From assembly GCF_003049685.1 (NCBI RefSeq), contig NZ_PYSY02000002.1, forward strand, positions 1,659,727 through 1,723,726: DNA of 64,000 nt, written 5' to 3'. Positions 1 through 8,187 of the stretch are shown here, piece after piece. The position numbers and the translations under genes were made by a program. Numbering within the stretch: position 1 is the first letter of the stretch; the number at the start of each line of letters is the position of its first letter. Under the pieces are notes generated by a model, which ran no database searches, was not told the origin of the DNA, and saw only the letters and a list, made by a program, of their open reading frames with translations. The DNA is from Brucella pituitosa (GTDB taxonomy: Bacteria; Pseudomonadota; Alphaproteobacteria; Rhizobiales; Rhizobiaceae).

Positions 1-693
1 CGTTACGAAGCTTCCATTGGCAATCATGAAGACAAGTATCGCGCCGGTTCCGATGCCGTCGAGTGAGAGGGGCAAAGTCACCTCCCAGAAGGTGCGCAGA
101 CGCCCGGCACCGAGAATTTTTGCGGATTCCTCCAACCTGCGATCAATCCCTTGTAAAACCGTGCTGATCGAAAGAACCATGAAAGGCACGAGCACATGCA
201 CGAGAGCGGCTATGGTGATTTCCGGCGAGTTGGTGAACCGCAACGGCACCGAGATGAGACCGAGCTGGTCGACAAGCAGATTGTTGATGAGGCCACGGCG
301 GGCAAACAGAACCTGCCAGCCGAAGGTGCGCATGATGATTGAAGTCAGGAGTGGAGCGATAAGCAGAAAGACAATCAAGCCAGCCCATCGGCCTGCTTTG
401 CGCACCAGAAAATAGGCAACCGGATAGCCGATGATTACGCAAATCAGCGTCACACCACCTGAAAGCAATATCGTCTCGCCGATGACGCGCAGATAGAAGG
501 GATCGGTCAGCAGCGTGGCGTAACGTGCGAAAGTTAAACCGCCTTCAGTATCGACAAAGCTGCGGACGCTGTTGTCAAACAGTGGCAGGACGAAAAAAGC
601 CAGCAGGAACGCCAGAGCAGGCAAGACAAGTAGCCAGCCCGGTAGTGCCAGCCCCTTTCTTGTCGTAACCTTTGATGTTTCTGTCTGGCTCAT
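1..693 (-). CDS. ABC transporter permease, PotB-like (partial, C-terminus outside window)
   Basis: Inner-membrane permease of a spermidine/putrescine-type importer. The frame is open from the ATG at 693 to the window edge, giving about 231 residues. The protein starts MSQTETSKV, has a first membrane segment at about residues 20-40, further hydrophobic segments, and the EAA-type cytoplasmic loop (RRLEESAKILGAGRLRTFWE) near residues 186-205. A GGAG ribosome-binding site lies 7 nt before the ATG. It begins 17 nt after the substrate-binding protein gene, in the same operon. The start and family are seen directly; the substrate is not known. The remaining residues and probably a PotC partner lie left of the window. 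Confidence 0.85.
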   Translation of the reverse strand, partial: MSQTETSKVTTRKGLALPGWLLVLPALAFLLAFFVLPLFDNSVRSFVDTEGGLTFARYATLLTDPFYLRVIGETILLSGGVTLICVIIGYPVAYFLVRKAGRWAGLIVFLLIAPLLTSIIMRTFGWQVLFARRGLINNLLVDQLGLISVPLRFTNSPEITIAALVHVLVPFMVLSISTVLQGIDRRLEESAKILGAGRLRTFWEVTLPLSLDGIGTGAILVFMIANGSFVT

Positions 694-710
694 ATCCGTG
701 CTCCGCGACC

Positions 711-1763
711 TTACTGACCGATTTCCCGGTTCCAGCGATCCACCCATTCATTGCGAACCTGAGCAATTTGCTCATATGGCGGGAAGGCGGTTTTCTGCCA
801 TGGCGTGATACGGGGCTTGAGCTTTTCGCTGTAAACCACATCCACATTGGTGACACCGTAATTCATGATGTCGGCAAATTGCGTCTGGTTGGCTGCGTCG
901 AGCACTTCATTGATATAGTCCCAGGCGAGTGGGTTGGCGTTTTTCGCCTTCTGGACTGCCAGACCGTTGAGTGAACCGCCTTCTTCCGGATTGATGAAGT
1001 CGATCCAAGTTGCGCCTGCATCGTAATGGTTCCAGGTGCGGCCATCGAAATAAATACCGATATCCGCTTCGCCGGAAGAAAGATGATTGAAGAAATCGTT
1101 CGGCCCAGCCCAAAAGACGAGGTTGTCCTTCATCCGCTCGACGGCCTTGAAGAACGGATCGACGTTGTCAGCTCCGCCACCAAATGCCTTGGCCATGGCC
1201 CAGATCAGCATGATCGGTGTGACGGCATAGCTGATGGACGGGATAGAGGCCACGAATTCACCAGCTGCAACCCTGTCGACAAATTCGGCAAAAGACTTTG
1301 GAGGATTTTTTACGCGGTCTTTATTGTAGGTGATGCCAGCTACACCATAGTCGAACAGTGTACCTTTTCCCTCGACTGAGTCCGTCAGCTGCTGAGGAAT
1401 TTTCGCGAGGTTCGGCAGCTTCTCGACCGTAAAGTCTTCAACAAGACCTGATCTTGCTGCGGTCAACGCAAGGTCCGGCGTCATGATGAGCACATCGACC
1501 GGCGGTTTCGCTGGCGACGCTTCGACCTGCGCCAGCCATTGCGGTGGGCCACCGAGAGAGACATTGGCTTTTGCGCCGGTTTTGGCTTCAAATGGTGCAA
1601 CAAAGCACTTGCGAACAGCTTCTTCCCATATGCCGCCAAAGGCAGTCACGGTGATTTCTTTTGCGGCCTGCGCATTGGCGATGCGCGGGAATCCGCCTGC
1701 GGCAAGACTCAGACCAAGCATGGCGCCTGAGCCGAGGAAGTTTCGTCTGGTAATCAGTGTCAT
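711..1763 (-). CDS. ABC transporter substrate-binding protein, PotD-like
   Basis: Periplasmic solute-binding protein of the polyamine/Fe-type family, about 350 residues, normal for the family. The N-terminus has a twin-arginine motif (TRRNFLG, residues 4-10), a hydrophobic stretch and an ANAQA cleavage site, so Tat export is likely. The frame runs upstream to 1787, but the ATG at 1763 has a good GGAG site 7 nt upstream and gives the proper signal peptide, so I chose it. It lies between the hydantoinase-type enzyme genes and the permease, which suggests the importer feeds that enzyme. The exact ligand cannot be read from sequence. Confidence 0.88.
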   Translation of the reverse strand: MTLITRRNFLGSGAMLGLSLAAGGFPRIANAQAAKEITVTAFGGIWEEAVRKCFVAPFEAKTGAKANVSLGGPPQWLAQVEASPAKPPVDVLIMTPDLALTAARSGLVEDFTVEKLPNLAKIPQQLTDSVEGKGTLFDYGVAGITYNKDRVKNPPKSFAEFVDRVAAGEFVASIPSISYAVTPIMLIWAMAKAFGGGADNVDPFFKAVERMKDNLVFWAGPNDFFNHLSSGEADIGIYFDGRTWNHYDAGATWIDFINPEEGGSLNGLAVQKAKNANPLAWDYINEVLDAANQTQFADIMNYGVTNVDVVYSEKLKPRITPWQKTAFPPYEQIAQVRNEWVDRWNREIGQ

Positions 1764-1787
1764 TGCGATACTCCTTATCTGGAACAA

Positions 1788-3794
1788 TCAGGCGTTTGCG
1801 GAATTGGAAATTGTGATGAGCTTCTCAACTGCCGCCCGGAATGCGATAGCCGCTGTATGTGCGTTCGAGGCTTCTGCCTTTGTTCGTGGAAAGCCTTCGG
1901 GTAGAGCAGGCAAAACGGCGTCGAATATAGCTTTACGCTGGCGCTGCCGCACGGATCCGGGAAGCTGCACAAGCGCACGGTTCAGACTGTCCATCACGGC
2001 GGGTTCGAATACTTCATCCCAGTGCTTTCGCTCAGGGCCAAATCCGTCGGTGGCGCCGTTGTCTGTCAGTGATTGACGCTTGGCCTCGGTGGCATCCTTA
2101 TCGATCGCGCCATTGTGTATCACCACGCCATACTCGGTATGAGCGGCGTCGCGCGTGACAAAACCATCCAGAACGTCGCCCAAAACGGCGTTTGGATCTC
2201 GTTTATGCGGATTGCCCCAACCACCCGCTCCGGGGGTCAGAAACGTTACCGTATCGCCTGCATTGACGTTGAGCACATCGATTTTGCCAAGCCTGCGTTC
2301 ATCAGGACGTCCGCGATTAACGATCAACGCGCCGGGCAGACCTGCCTGGCCACCATAGGAACCCCATGGACGGAACAGCAGGCGCTCCATGCCTCGACCG
2401 AGTACATTGGTATCATCGGTCAATGCGCGAAAGGTCAGTTCCATGCCGCACCCGCCGCGCCATTGGCCGGGGCCACCGGAATCCGGACGCAGGCTGTAGT
2501 GCAGGATTTCAACGCCGAGCTCGGCTTCGACCGTTTCAACGGGATTGTTGGCGAGATTGGAGATACCGCTGTCTCGACCGTCAACGCCATCGCGACCAAA
2601 ACGTGCGCCGGTGCCGCCGATCATCGGTTCGATGACCTGTACGCGACGCCCGCCTTTGCCATCTGGTTCCGCCATGACAACGGGAATGACTGTGCCGGAT
2701 GATGCGGCAGGCATGACATCAGGCAATGCTTTTCCGAAGGCACCGTTCAAAACGTCATTGACGCGAATGGCTGCTGCATGACGGACACCTGTTGCGGCGG
2801 GTTCCTGCGGGTTGACCAGACTTCCCTCAGGTGCAGTGATCCGAACCGTATCAAGCAGGCCGACATTTAACGGTGCTGTTGGATCAAGCGTGTTGACCAA
2901 TGCGAGTACCCTGAGTGTCAGCCATGCATGGGGGCGTCCGCGCGAAGGAATATTCATGGCGGTGGCCACTTGCGGATCAGTTCCGGTGAAATCCAGATGC
3001 ACTTCTCCGTCTTCGAATGTTACGGTCAGTGCGATGCGAACAGGCAAGTTACCTGCTGCGTCATCATCAAGATAATCCGAAAACGCATAGGAGCCAGCGG
3101 GAACCTTGCGCAGAACCGAACGTGCCTTTTCAGCTGCGTAGGTAACAAGATCGGTGCTGGCTGCCGAAACCTCGTCTGCTCCGTGTTGGGCTATCGCCTG
3201 TTCGAAGCGACGACGACCGGCAGCAAGAGCTGCCAGCATGGCACGGATATCACCCATATTGGCTTCAGGCGTGCGGCTGTTTGCTTCCAGAAACAGGCGC
3301 ACTTCGGGTGACATCTCTCCGCGCTTCAACAGCTTGACGGGCGGGATGCGCAAGCCTTCCTGAAAGATTTCGGTATTCATTGGGGAGATGCTGGATGGCA
3401 CGCGTCCGCCGACATCCGAGCAGTGTACGAAACACCAGCCATAAGCAATCACGCGGCCCTCATGGAAGTAGGGCTCAATCATATGAAGGTCGGGCAGATG
3501 TGTGGCGAGACCTTCTGAACGATAGGGATCGTTGGTCAGGATGACGTCGCCGGGTTCGAGTGGTCCCACTGCTTCAATCGTCGGTCCGCATTCAAGGCCC
3601 ACAAATCCTGAAACACCGATAGAACGCGGATAGGCGAAAAAGCGTCCGTCCAGCCCGGCAAGCGCACAGGCAAAATCCGCAGTTTCCTTGACATAAAGCG
3701 TGCGACCGGTGCGCTGAAGTGTCAGGCACATTTCTTCGCTGATAGCTGCAAGCTTGTTGCCGAGAATGGCAAGCGTGACTGGGTTGAGTTTCAT
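1788..3794 (-). CDS. Hydantoinase B / oxoprolinase family, beta subunit
   Basis: HyuB-type subunit of ATP-dependent hydantoinases, 5-oxoprolinases and acetone carboxylases. At 668 residues it is longer than the usual 520-590; the extra part is C-terminal (after about residue 540) and resembles the tail of acetone-carboxylase-alpha-like members. It starts MKLNPVTLAILGNKL and contains the family's early glycine-rich region and the LTNDPYRSEGLATHLPD segment. Its ATG overlaps the stop of the upstream hyuA-like gene (ATGA), so the two are translationally coupled. With the A subunit it should hydrolyse or carboxylate a cyclic amide or imide, or a small ketone, using ATP. The substrate is unknown. 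Confidence 0.85.
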   Translation of the reverse strand: MKLNPVTLAILGNKLAAISEEMCLTLQRTGRTLYVKETADFACALAGLDGRFFAYPRSIGVSGFVGLECGPTIEAVGPLEPGDVILTNDPYRSEGLATHLPDLHMIEPYFHEGRVIAYGWCFVHCSDVGGRVPSSISPMNTEIFQEGLRIPPVKLLKRGEMSPEVRLFLEANSRTPEANMGDIRAMLAALAAGRRRFEQAIAQHGADEVSAASTDLVTYAAEKARSVLRKVPAGSYAFSDYLDDDAAGNLPVRIALTVTFEDGEVHLDFTGTDPQVATAMNIPSRGRPHAWLTLRVLALVNTLDPTAPLNVGLLDTVRITAPEGSLVNPQEPAATGVRHAAAIRVNDVLNGAFGKALPDVMPAASSGTVIPVVMAEPDGKGGRRVQVIEPMIGGTGARFGRDGVDGRDSGISNLANNPVETVEAELGVEILHYSLRPDSGGPGQWRGGCGMELTFRALTDDTNVLGRGMERLLFRPWGSYGGQAGLPGALIVNRGRPDERRLGKIDVLNVNAGDTVTFLTPGAGGWGNPHKRDPNAVLGDVLDGFVTRDAAHTEYGVVIHNGAIDKDATEAKRQSLTDNGATDGFGPERKHWDEVFEPAVMDSLNRALVQLPGSVRQRQRKAIFDAVLPALPEGFPRTKAEASNAHTAAIAFRAAVEKLITISNSANA

Positions 3795-5848
3795 TGTGCC
3801 AGCCTTTCAAGATGCAGATTTCCGGCTTTGTCGCAGTTGGCTATCCAGCCGGGAAGCAGAATAGTGGTGGTGTCATCCTGCTCGATAATTGCAGGGCCAC
3901 TGACTTGATCATTTGCCCGGAAACTGTGACGGTCGTAGATATCTGCATCAAGCCATGCACCCTTGTGAAACAAGCGGCGCTTGCCTTTGATGCCCGGTTT
4001 GCCGTCACCTGTTGGAAACTCTTGCGCGGCAAGGTCCGGCGTGACGCCAATAACCGCGAGACGGGCTGTCCCCAACTCGACTTCGGCTGCGCTGTCGCGG
4101 AAACCATAGATGCGCTCATGTTCGCGGTGAAAAGCTTCGGAAATGGCATGAACGTCGGCATCGACATCATTTAATGCAACGCGCAGTTCATAAGCCTGTC
4201 CGACATAACGCATGTCAGCAGCCTTTTCGAAAAGGCGTCCGGTACTTTGCTCGCCTTCCTGATCCAGCCAGTCATTTCCTTCTGCTGCGAGAGCTTCGAA
4301 TGTCTCAGCAAGCGTTGCTGCGGTTGCTTCATCAAGCTCTCTGCGCAGGCTGCGAACGAAATCACGCCGTAAATCTGCTGCCGCCGCACCCAATGCACAA
4401 AACGTTCCCGCTGCCGGGGGGACAACAATTCGGGCGATGCCCACTTCTTCTGCCAGAAGGTTGGCGTGTGTTGGGCCTGCGCCACCAAATGGAACGAGCG
4501 CAAAGGATGCCGGATCAAGGCCGCGTGCGGCGAGCGTTTTATAGAGTTCAGTCGCCATGCCCGCTGTGGTGACCGCAAGCGAACCCTGAGCGGCTTCCGC
4601 CGCAGCATTTTCATCCTGAAATCCGATGCGATTGCCAATCTGTGCAAGCGCTGCAGCAGCAGGCGCGCTCTCAAGCTGCATACGTCCACCAAGGAAACCG
4701 GCTGGATCGATATAGCCAAGCGTCAGATAACAATCGGTGACGGTTGGCTCTGTGCCGCCGCGACCGTAAGAGATGGGGCCGGGCATTGCACCAGCACTGC
4801 GAGGGCCGACTTTCAGCACGCCATGGTCATCAACCCATACGATTGAGCCGCCACCTGCACCGATGGCCGAGACATCCACCACAGGCAACACCAGAGGCAG
4901 ACCGCCAATATCAGTTTTGGTGGCGAGCGCAGCAGAACCATCCTGTGCAACGGCGATGTCTGACGACGTGCCTCCCATGTCGAATGTGATGATTGCGCGC
5001 ACGCCCGATGTTGCGGCCAAACGTGCGGCTGCCATCACACCGGAGGCCGGTCCGGAGAGGATCGTTTCAACCGGACGTTCCTGTGCAGAGCCGATGCTTA
5101 GCGAACCGCCATTAGAGGCTGTGACGAGGATCGGCGCATGAACACCATCGCGAGCAAGGCCCGTTTTCAACCCCTCAAAATAGCGCTGCATCAATGGCTG
5201 GATATAGGCGTTGAGACAGGCGATCAGTGTGCGTTCATATTCGCGGATTTCTGGCCAGATCGCTGCGGCGGATGTAATGGAAAGCCCATTCGTCTTGTCC
5301 GATATCTTCTGCGCCAGCTCTTTTTCAACCGAAGGATTGGTATAGCCATTGATCAAGACAAGTGCTGCCGCATCGACATCCAGTGTATTTAGCTGTGCTG
5401 CAACTTCTTCAAGAGCTGTATCGTCGGGGAGTTGGGTTGTCGTGCCGTTCGCCGAAAGTCTCGCGCCGACTTCGATGATGCGATGGCGTGGCACCAGTGG
5501 CTCTTCCTTGCTTGCATGAAAATCAAAGGAAGAGGGCATACGACTGCGCGCGATTTCCAGAATGTCGCGATAACCTTCGCTGACAATGAGTGCGATCTTT
5601 GCACCGCGCCGCTGGATTATGGCATTGAGACCGATTGTCGTGCCATGCATAAGCGTGTCGATCTGGTCGGCTCCGAGATCAGCTTTCTTCAGCAATGACT
5701 GCAGGCCCACGATCAGCGCCTGAGACGGATCTTCAGGCGTCGATGGTTCCTTGTAATGGATCAGGCTTTTGCGGTCGGGATCGAACAGAACAAAATCGGT
5801 AAATGTTCCGCCCACGTCGATGCCGATACGTGCGCCATTCTTCTGCAT
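3791..5848 (-). CDS. Hydantoinase A / oxoprolinase family, alpha subunit
   Basis: HyuA-type ATP-binding subunit, 685 residues, typical length. It opens with the actin-fold phosphate loop IGIDVGGTFTDFVLFD (residues 8-23). The conserved LMHGTTIGLNAIIQR segment is at about residue 66, and the second ATPase signature ITFDMGGTSSDIA at about 290. It works with the B subunit directly downstream (4-nt overlap). The operon order ATPase - hyuA - hyuB - binding protein - permease puts the enzyme inside a polyamine-type importer operon, so the imported solute is probably its substrate. 5-oxoproline, hydantoin or N-methylhydantoin are possible; the sequence does not decide. Confidence 0.87.
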   Translation of the reverse strand: MQKNGARIGIDVGGTFTDFVLFDPDRKSLIHYKEPSTPEDPSQALIVGLQSLLKKADLGADQIDTLMHGTTIGLNAIIQRRGAKIALIVSEGYRDILEIARSRMPSSFDFHASKEEPLVPRHRIIEVGARLSANGTTTQLPDDTALEEVAAQLNTLDVDAAALVLINGYTNPSVEKELAQKISDKTNGLSITSAAAIWPEIREYERTLIACLNAYIQPLMQRYFEGLKTGLARDGVHAPILVTASNGGSLSIGSAQERPVETILSGPASGVMAAARLAATSGVRAIITFDMGGTSSDIAVAQDGSAALATKTDIGGLPLVLPVVDVSAIGAGGGSIVWVDDHGVLKVGPRSAGAMPGPISYGRGGTEPTVTDCYLTLGYIDPAGFLGGRMQLESAPAAAALAQIGNRIGFQDENAAAEAAQGSLAVTTAGMATELYKTLAARGLDPASFALVPFGGAGPTHANLLAEEVGIARIVVPPAAGTFCALGAAAADLRRDFVRSLRRELDEATAATLAETFEALAAEGNDWLDQEGEQSTGRLFEKAADMRYVGQAYELRVALNDVDADVHAISEAFHREHERIYGFRDSAAEVELGTARLAVIGVTPDLAAQEFPTGDGKPGIKGKRRLFHKGAWLDADIYDRHSFRANDQVSGPAIIEQDDTTTILLPGWIANCDKAGNLHLERLAQ

Positions 5849-5864
5849 ATTCGGAGCTTTCAGT

Positions 5865-6959
5865 TCATTCTGGTGTTACGACGACGGCATCCTGCGGGTT
5901 CCAGCCGAGTGTGATTTCTTCATTGAGATGATAAGCGAGCTCGCCAAGGCGGCTTTCAGCTTGCCGGTAGATGAATATTTCCCGGCCGAGGGCCAGAACG
6001 TCGATCTGATAGGCAGCATAATTTCCGCGGAACACCGCGCCGACTACCCGGCCATTCAACAGGCCATTGCCATCTGAGACCGGCACGATCCTCTCTGGCC
6101 TTATAGAAAGTGTTAGCGGCTGTGATGAGGGATACCGGGTGGCGAGGGGAATAGTTACACTTCCCTTGCGTCCGCCGATCAAGAGTGATGAGCCGTCCGG
6201 GGATGTCTCACCCTCGAAAATGTTGGAGGCTCCCAGAAATTCGGCAACGAAACGGCTCTGCGGTTTGTCGTAAATTTCCCCGGGCGTTCCAAGCTGAAGA
6301 ATGCGCCCCTTGTTCATGACTGCGACTTGGTCGGCCATGGAAAGCGCTTCTTCCTGATCGTGTGTGACAAGAAGAGTGGTAATGCCAAGTCGCGCCTGCA
6401 TGGCACGGATTTCAAACTGCATGCTTTCGCGCAAAGATTTATCGAGTGCGCTCAAAGGCTCATCGAGAAGCAAAACTTTTGGATTGACCACCAGTGAACG
6501 TGCAAGCGCCACGCGCTGCTGTTGACCACCCGAAAGCTGCGAGGGAAAAGCGTCGCCACGACCAGACAGCTGGATGAGATCAAGCATCGATTTGATGCGT
6601 TCATCGCGTTCTGCTTTTGCGGCACCCTGCATCTTTAGGCCGAAGCCGATATTTTCTGCGACTGTTCTGTGTGGAAACAGGCTGTAATTCTGAAAAACCA
6701 TGCCGAGACGGCGCCGGTGAGGCGGAAGATTGGTTACATTGGTTCCGCCAATTTGGATCGTGCCTGAATCCGTGCTTTCAAATCCTGCAACCATGCGCAG
6801 CGTGGTTGTCTTGCCGCATCCCGAAGGACCGAGCAATGAAACGAGTTTTCCGGCCTCGATGGTCAGATCGAGACAGTCGACAGCAATGTTCGAGCCAAAA
6901 CGCTTCGTGACGGCCCTAAGCACGAGCGCGCTTGCTCCGTCTTGCGAATGCAAACTCAT
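5865..6959 (-). CDS. ABC transporter ATP-binding protein, PotA-like
   Basis: Cytoplasmic ATPase of the importer, 364 residues. Walker A GPSGCGKT is at residues 44-51, followed by the LSGGQQQR signature, Walker B VLLLDEP and a C-terminal TOBE-type regulatory region (residues about 280-360). The open frame continues upstream to 7352 with unrelated sequence; the ATG at 6959 (MSLHSQDG) sits just before the first ATPase strand. It is the first gene of the minus-strand operon. The perfect palindrome at 7027-7042 lies 68 nt upstream, so the divergent LacI regulator probably controls it. Confidence 0.88.
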   Translation of the reverse strand: MSLHSQDGASALVLRAVTKRFGSNIAVDCLDLTIEAGKLVSLLGPSGCGKTTTLRMVAGFESTDSGTIQIGGTNVTNLPPHRRRLGMVFQNYSLFPHRTVAENIGFGLKMQGAAKAERDERIKSMLDLIQLSGRGDAFPSQLSGGQQQRVALARSLVVNPKVLLLDEPLSALDKSLRESMQFEIRAMQARLGITTLLVTHDQEEALSMADQVAVMNKGRILQLGTPGEIYDKPQSRFVAEFLGASNIFEGETSPDGSSLLIGGRKGSVTIPLATRYPSSQPLTLSIRPERIVPVSDGNGLLNGRVVGAVFRGNYAAYQIDVLALGREIFIYRQAESRLGELAYHLNEEITLGWNPQDAVVVTPE

Positions 6960-7026
6960 GAGCACTTCTCGCGATTTGCCCTGTTGCCTGTCAGAAAGAT
7001 CATGTGCATTTCCAGCATTACAATAT

Positions 7027-7042
7027 ATTGTAGCGCTACAAT
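7027..7042. promoter_or_regulatory. LacI-type operator, perfect 16-bp palindrome
   Basis: ATTGTAGCGCTACAAT reads identically on both strands and has the central CG typical of LacI/GalR-family operators. It lies between the divergent LacI gene (starts 7152) and the polyamine-type/hydantoinase operon (starts 6959). The palindrome is seen; binding by the adjacent regulator is inferred. Confidence 0.75.
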
Positions 7043-7059
7043 CGACCGTAAAGTCGATT
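7040..7059. promoter_or_regulatory. Second inverted repeat in the divergent promoter region
   Basis: AATCGAC and GTCGATT, separated by 6 nt, form a perfect 7-bp inverted repeat that shares its first three bases with the preceding palindrome. It may be an auxiliary operator or an early leader hairpin of the LacI gene. Confidence 0.4.
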
Positions 7060-7151
7060 TCGTCAAGGATGAGTTTTCTACAGATATCCTGTTTGTGAGT
7101 ATAAAAAACCTTGGAAATTAGCATTGATGAGAATAATTTGTGCGCCAAGCC

Positions 7152-8165
7152 ATGAATAACCTTGTTCGCAGCAAAAATATTATAACGATGCAGTCGGTCG
7201 CCCAGGCCGCTGGTGTGTCGCCTATGACCGTATCCAATGCATTCCGTTACCCCGAACGGGTGCTGGAGGAAACGCGGTTGCGCGTGTTTCAGGTCGCGGC
7301 GGAACTTGGTTATGTTCCGAACCATTCTGCAGGCATTCTTTCGTCCGGGCAAAGTCGGGTCATTGGCGCGGTCATTCCGTCGATGAAGAACTCAAGCTTT
7401 TATAAATATGTGCGCGGAATGCAGGATCGCGCCAGCGAGAGCGGTTATGAACTGATACTCAAACTTGCGGAAACCAGGCAGGATGAAACGGCTGCAATTC
7501 AGACATTCATCGGTCTGCGCGTCGCCGGTATTTCGCTGGTCGGAAATCAGCATTCCGAGGAAGCCATTGATCTGCTCAGGAAGACCGAGACGCCTGTCGT
7601 GGAAGGCTGGGTCACTGACAATGTCCTCGATATGGCGGTTGGCTATTCCATGACAGATGCAACACGGACAATGGCTTGTCTTCTGCTGAAACGCGGTTGC
7701 GAGCGTATCGGATTTGTCGGTTATGGTGGCGCGTCTGCGCGTCGATATAGTGATCGTCTCCCAGCTTTTGAGGAGGTTATGGCTGCGGCAGGTCTGGAAC
7801 ATCACCGGGTCTGTATTGTGGATGAGGCCGACGGTTTTGGTGCAGGCCCCAAGGCGCTTGAAGCGCTGCGTCGTATCGATCCCGATATAGATGGTGTAAT
7901 CTGTCCCACGGATATCGTGGCAGCTGGTGTGATATTCGAATGCACGCGCCTTGGGTGGAAAGTACCGGAGCGTCTTGCTGTGACCGGATGGGGTGACTAC
8001 GAAATCGCGTCGGAAATAACGCCGGGCCTGTCGACGATCCAGCCGAACGCCTATGAAATGGGTGTAAAGAGCATGGAAATGATTGTTGACCGCGTCTCTG
8101 GTGTGACGGCGGCCAATGCGATCATCGATATCGGTTATGATGTCGTGAAGCGCGAGAGTGCTTAA
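7152..8165 (+). CDS. LacI-family transcriptional regulator
   Basis: DNA-binding repressor with a ligand-binding core, 337 residues. The helix-turn-helix lies at about residues 14-33 (QSVAQAAGVSPMTVSNAFR), followed by the hinge (NHSAGILSSGQSRVIG) and a periplasmic-binding-protein-like domain to the end. An in-frame GTG at 7140 with a weak GAG site is an alternative start. It is divergent from the hydantoinase/ABC operon with a perfect operator between, so it probably represses that operon and itself until a pathway ligand binds. Confidence 0.87.
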   Translation: MNNLVRSKNIITMQSVAQAAGVSPMTVSNAFRYPERVLEETRLRVFQVAAELGYVPNHSAGILSSGQSRVIGAVIPSMKNSSFYKYVRGMQDRASESGYELILKLAETRQDETAAIQTFIGLRVAGISLVGNQHSEEAIDLLRKTETPVVEGWVTDNVLDMAVGYSMTDATRTMACLLLKRGCERIGFVGYGGASARRYSDRLPAFEEVMAAAGLEHHRVCIVDEADGFGAGPKALEALRRIDPDIDGVICPTDIVAAGVIFECTRLGWKVPERLAVTGWGDYEIASEITPGLSTIQPNAYEMGVKSMEMIVDRVSGVTAANAIIDIGYDVVKRESA

Positions 8166-8187
8166 GCACTCAGCCGCTGCCGTTCGT

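Noticed and set aside
6960..7352. N-terminal extension of the PotA-like protein to 7352
   Set aside because: It would run through the operator region and the LacI gene start and has no similarity to ATPases.
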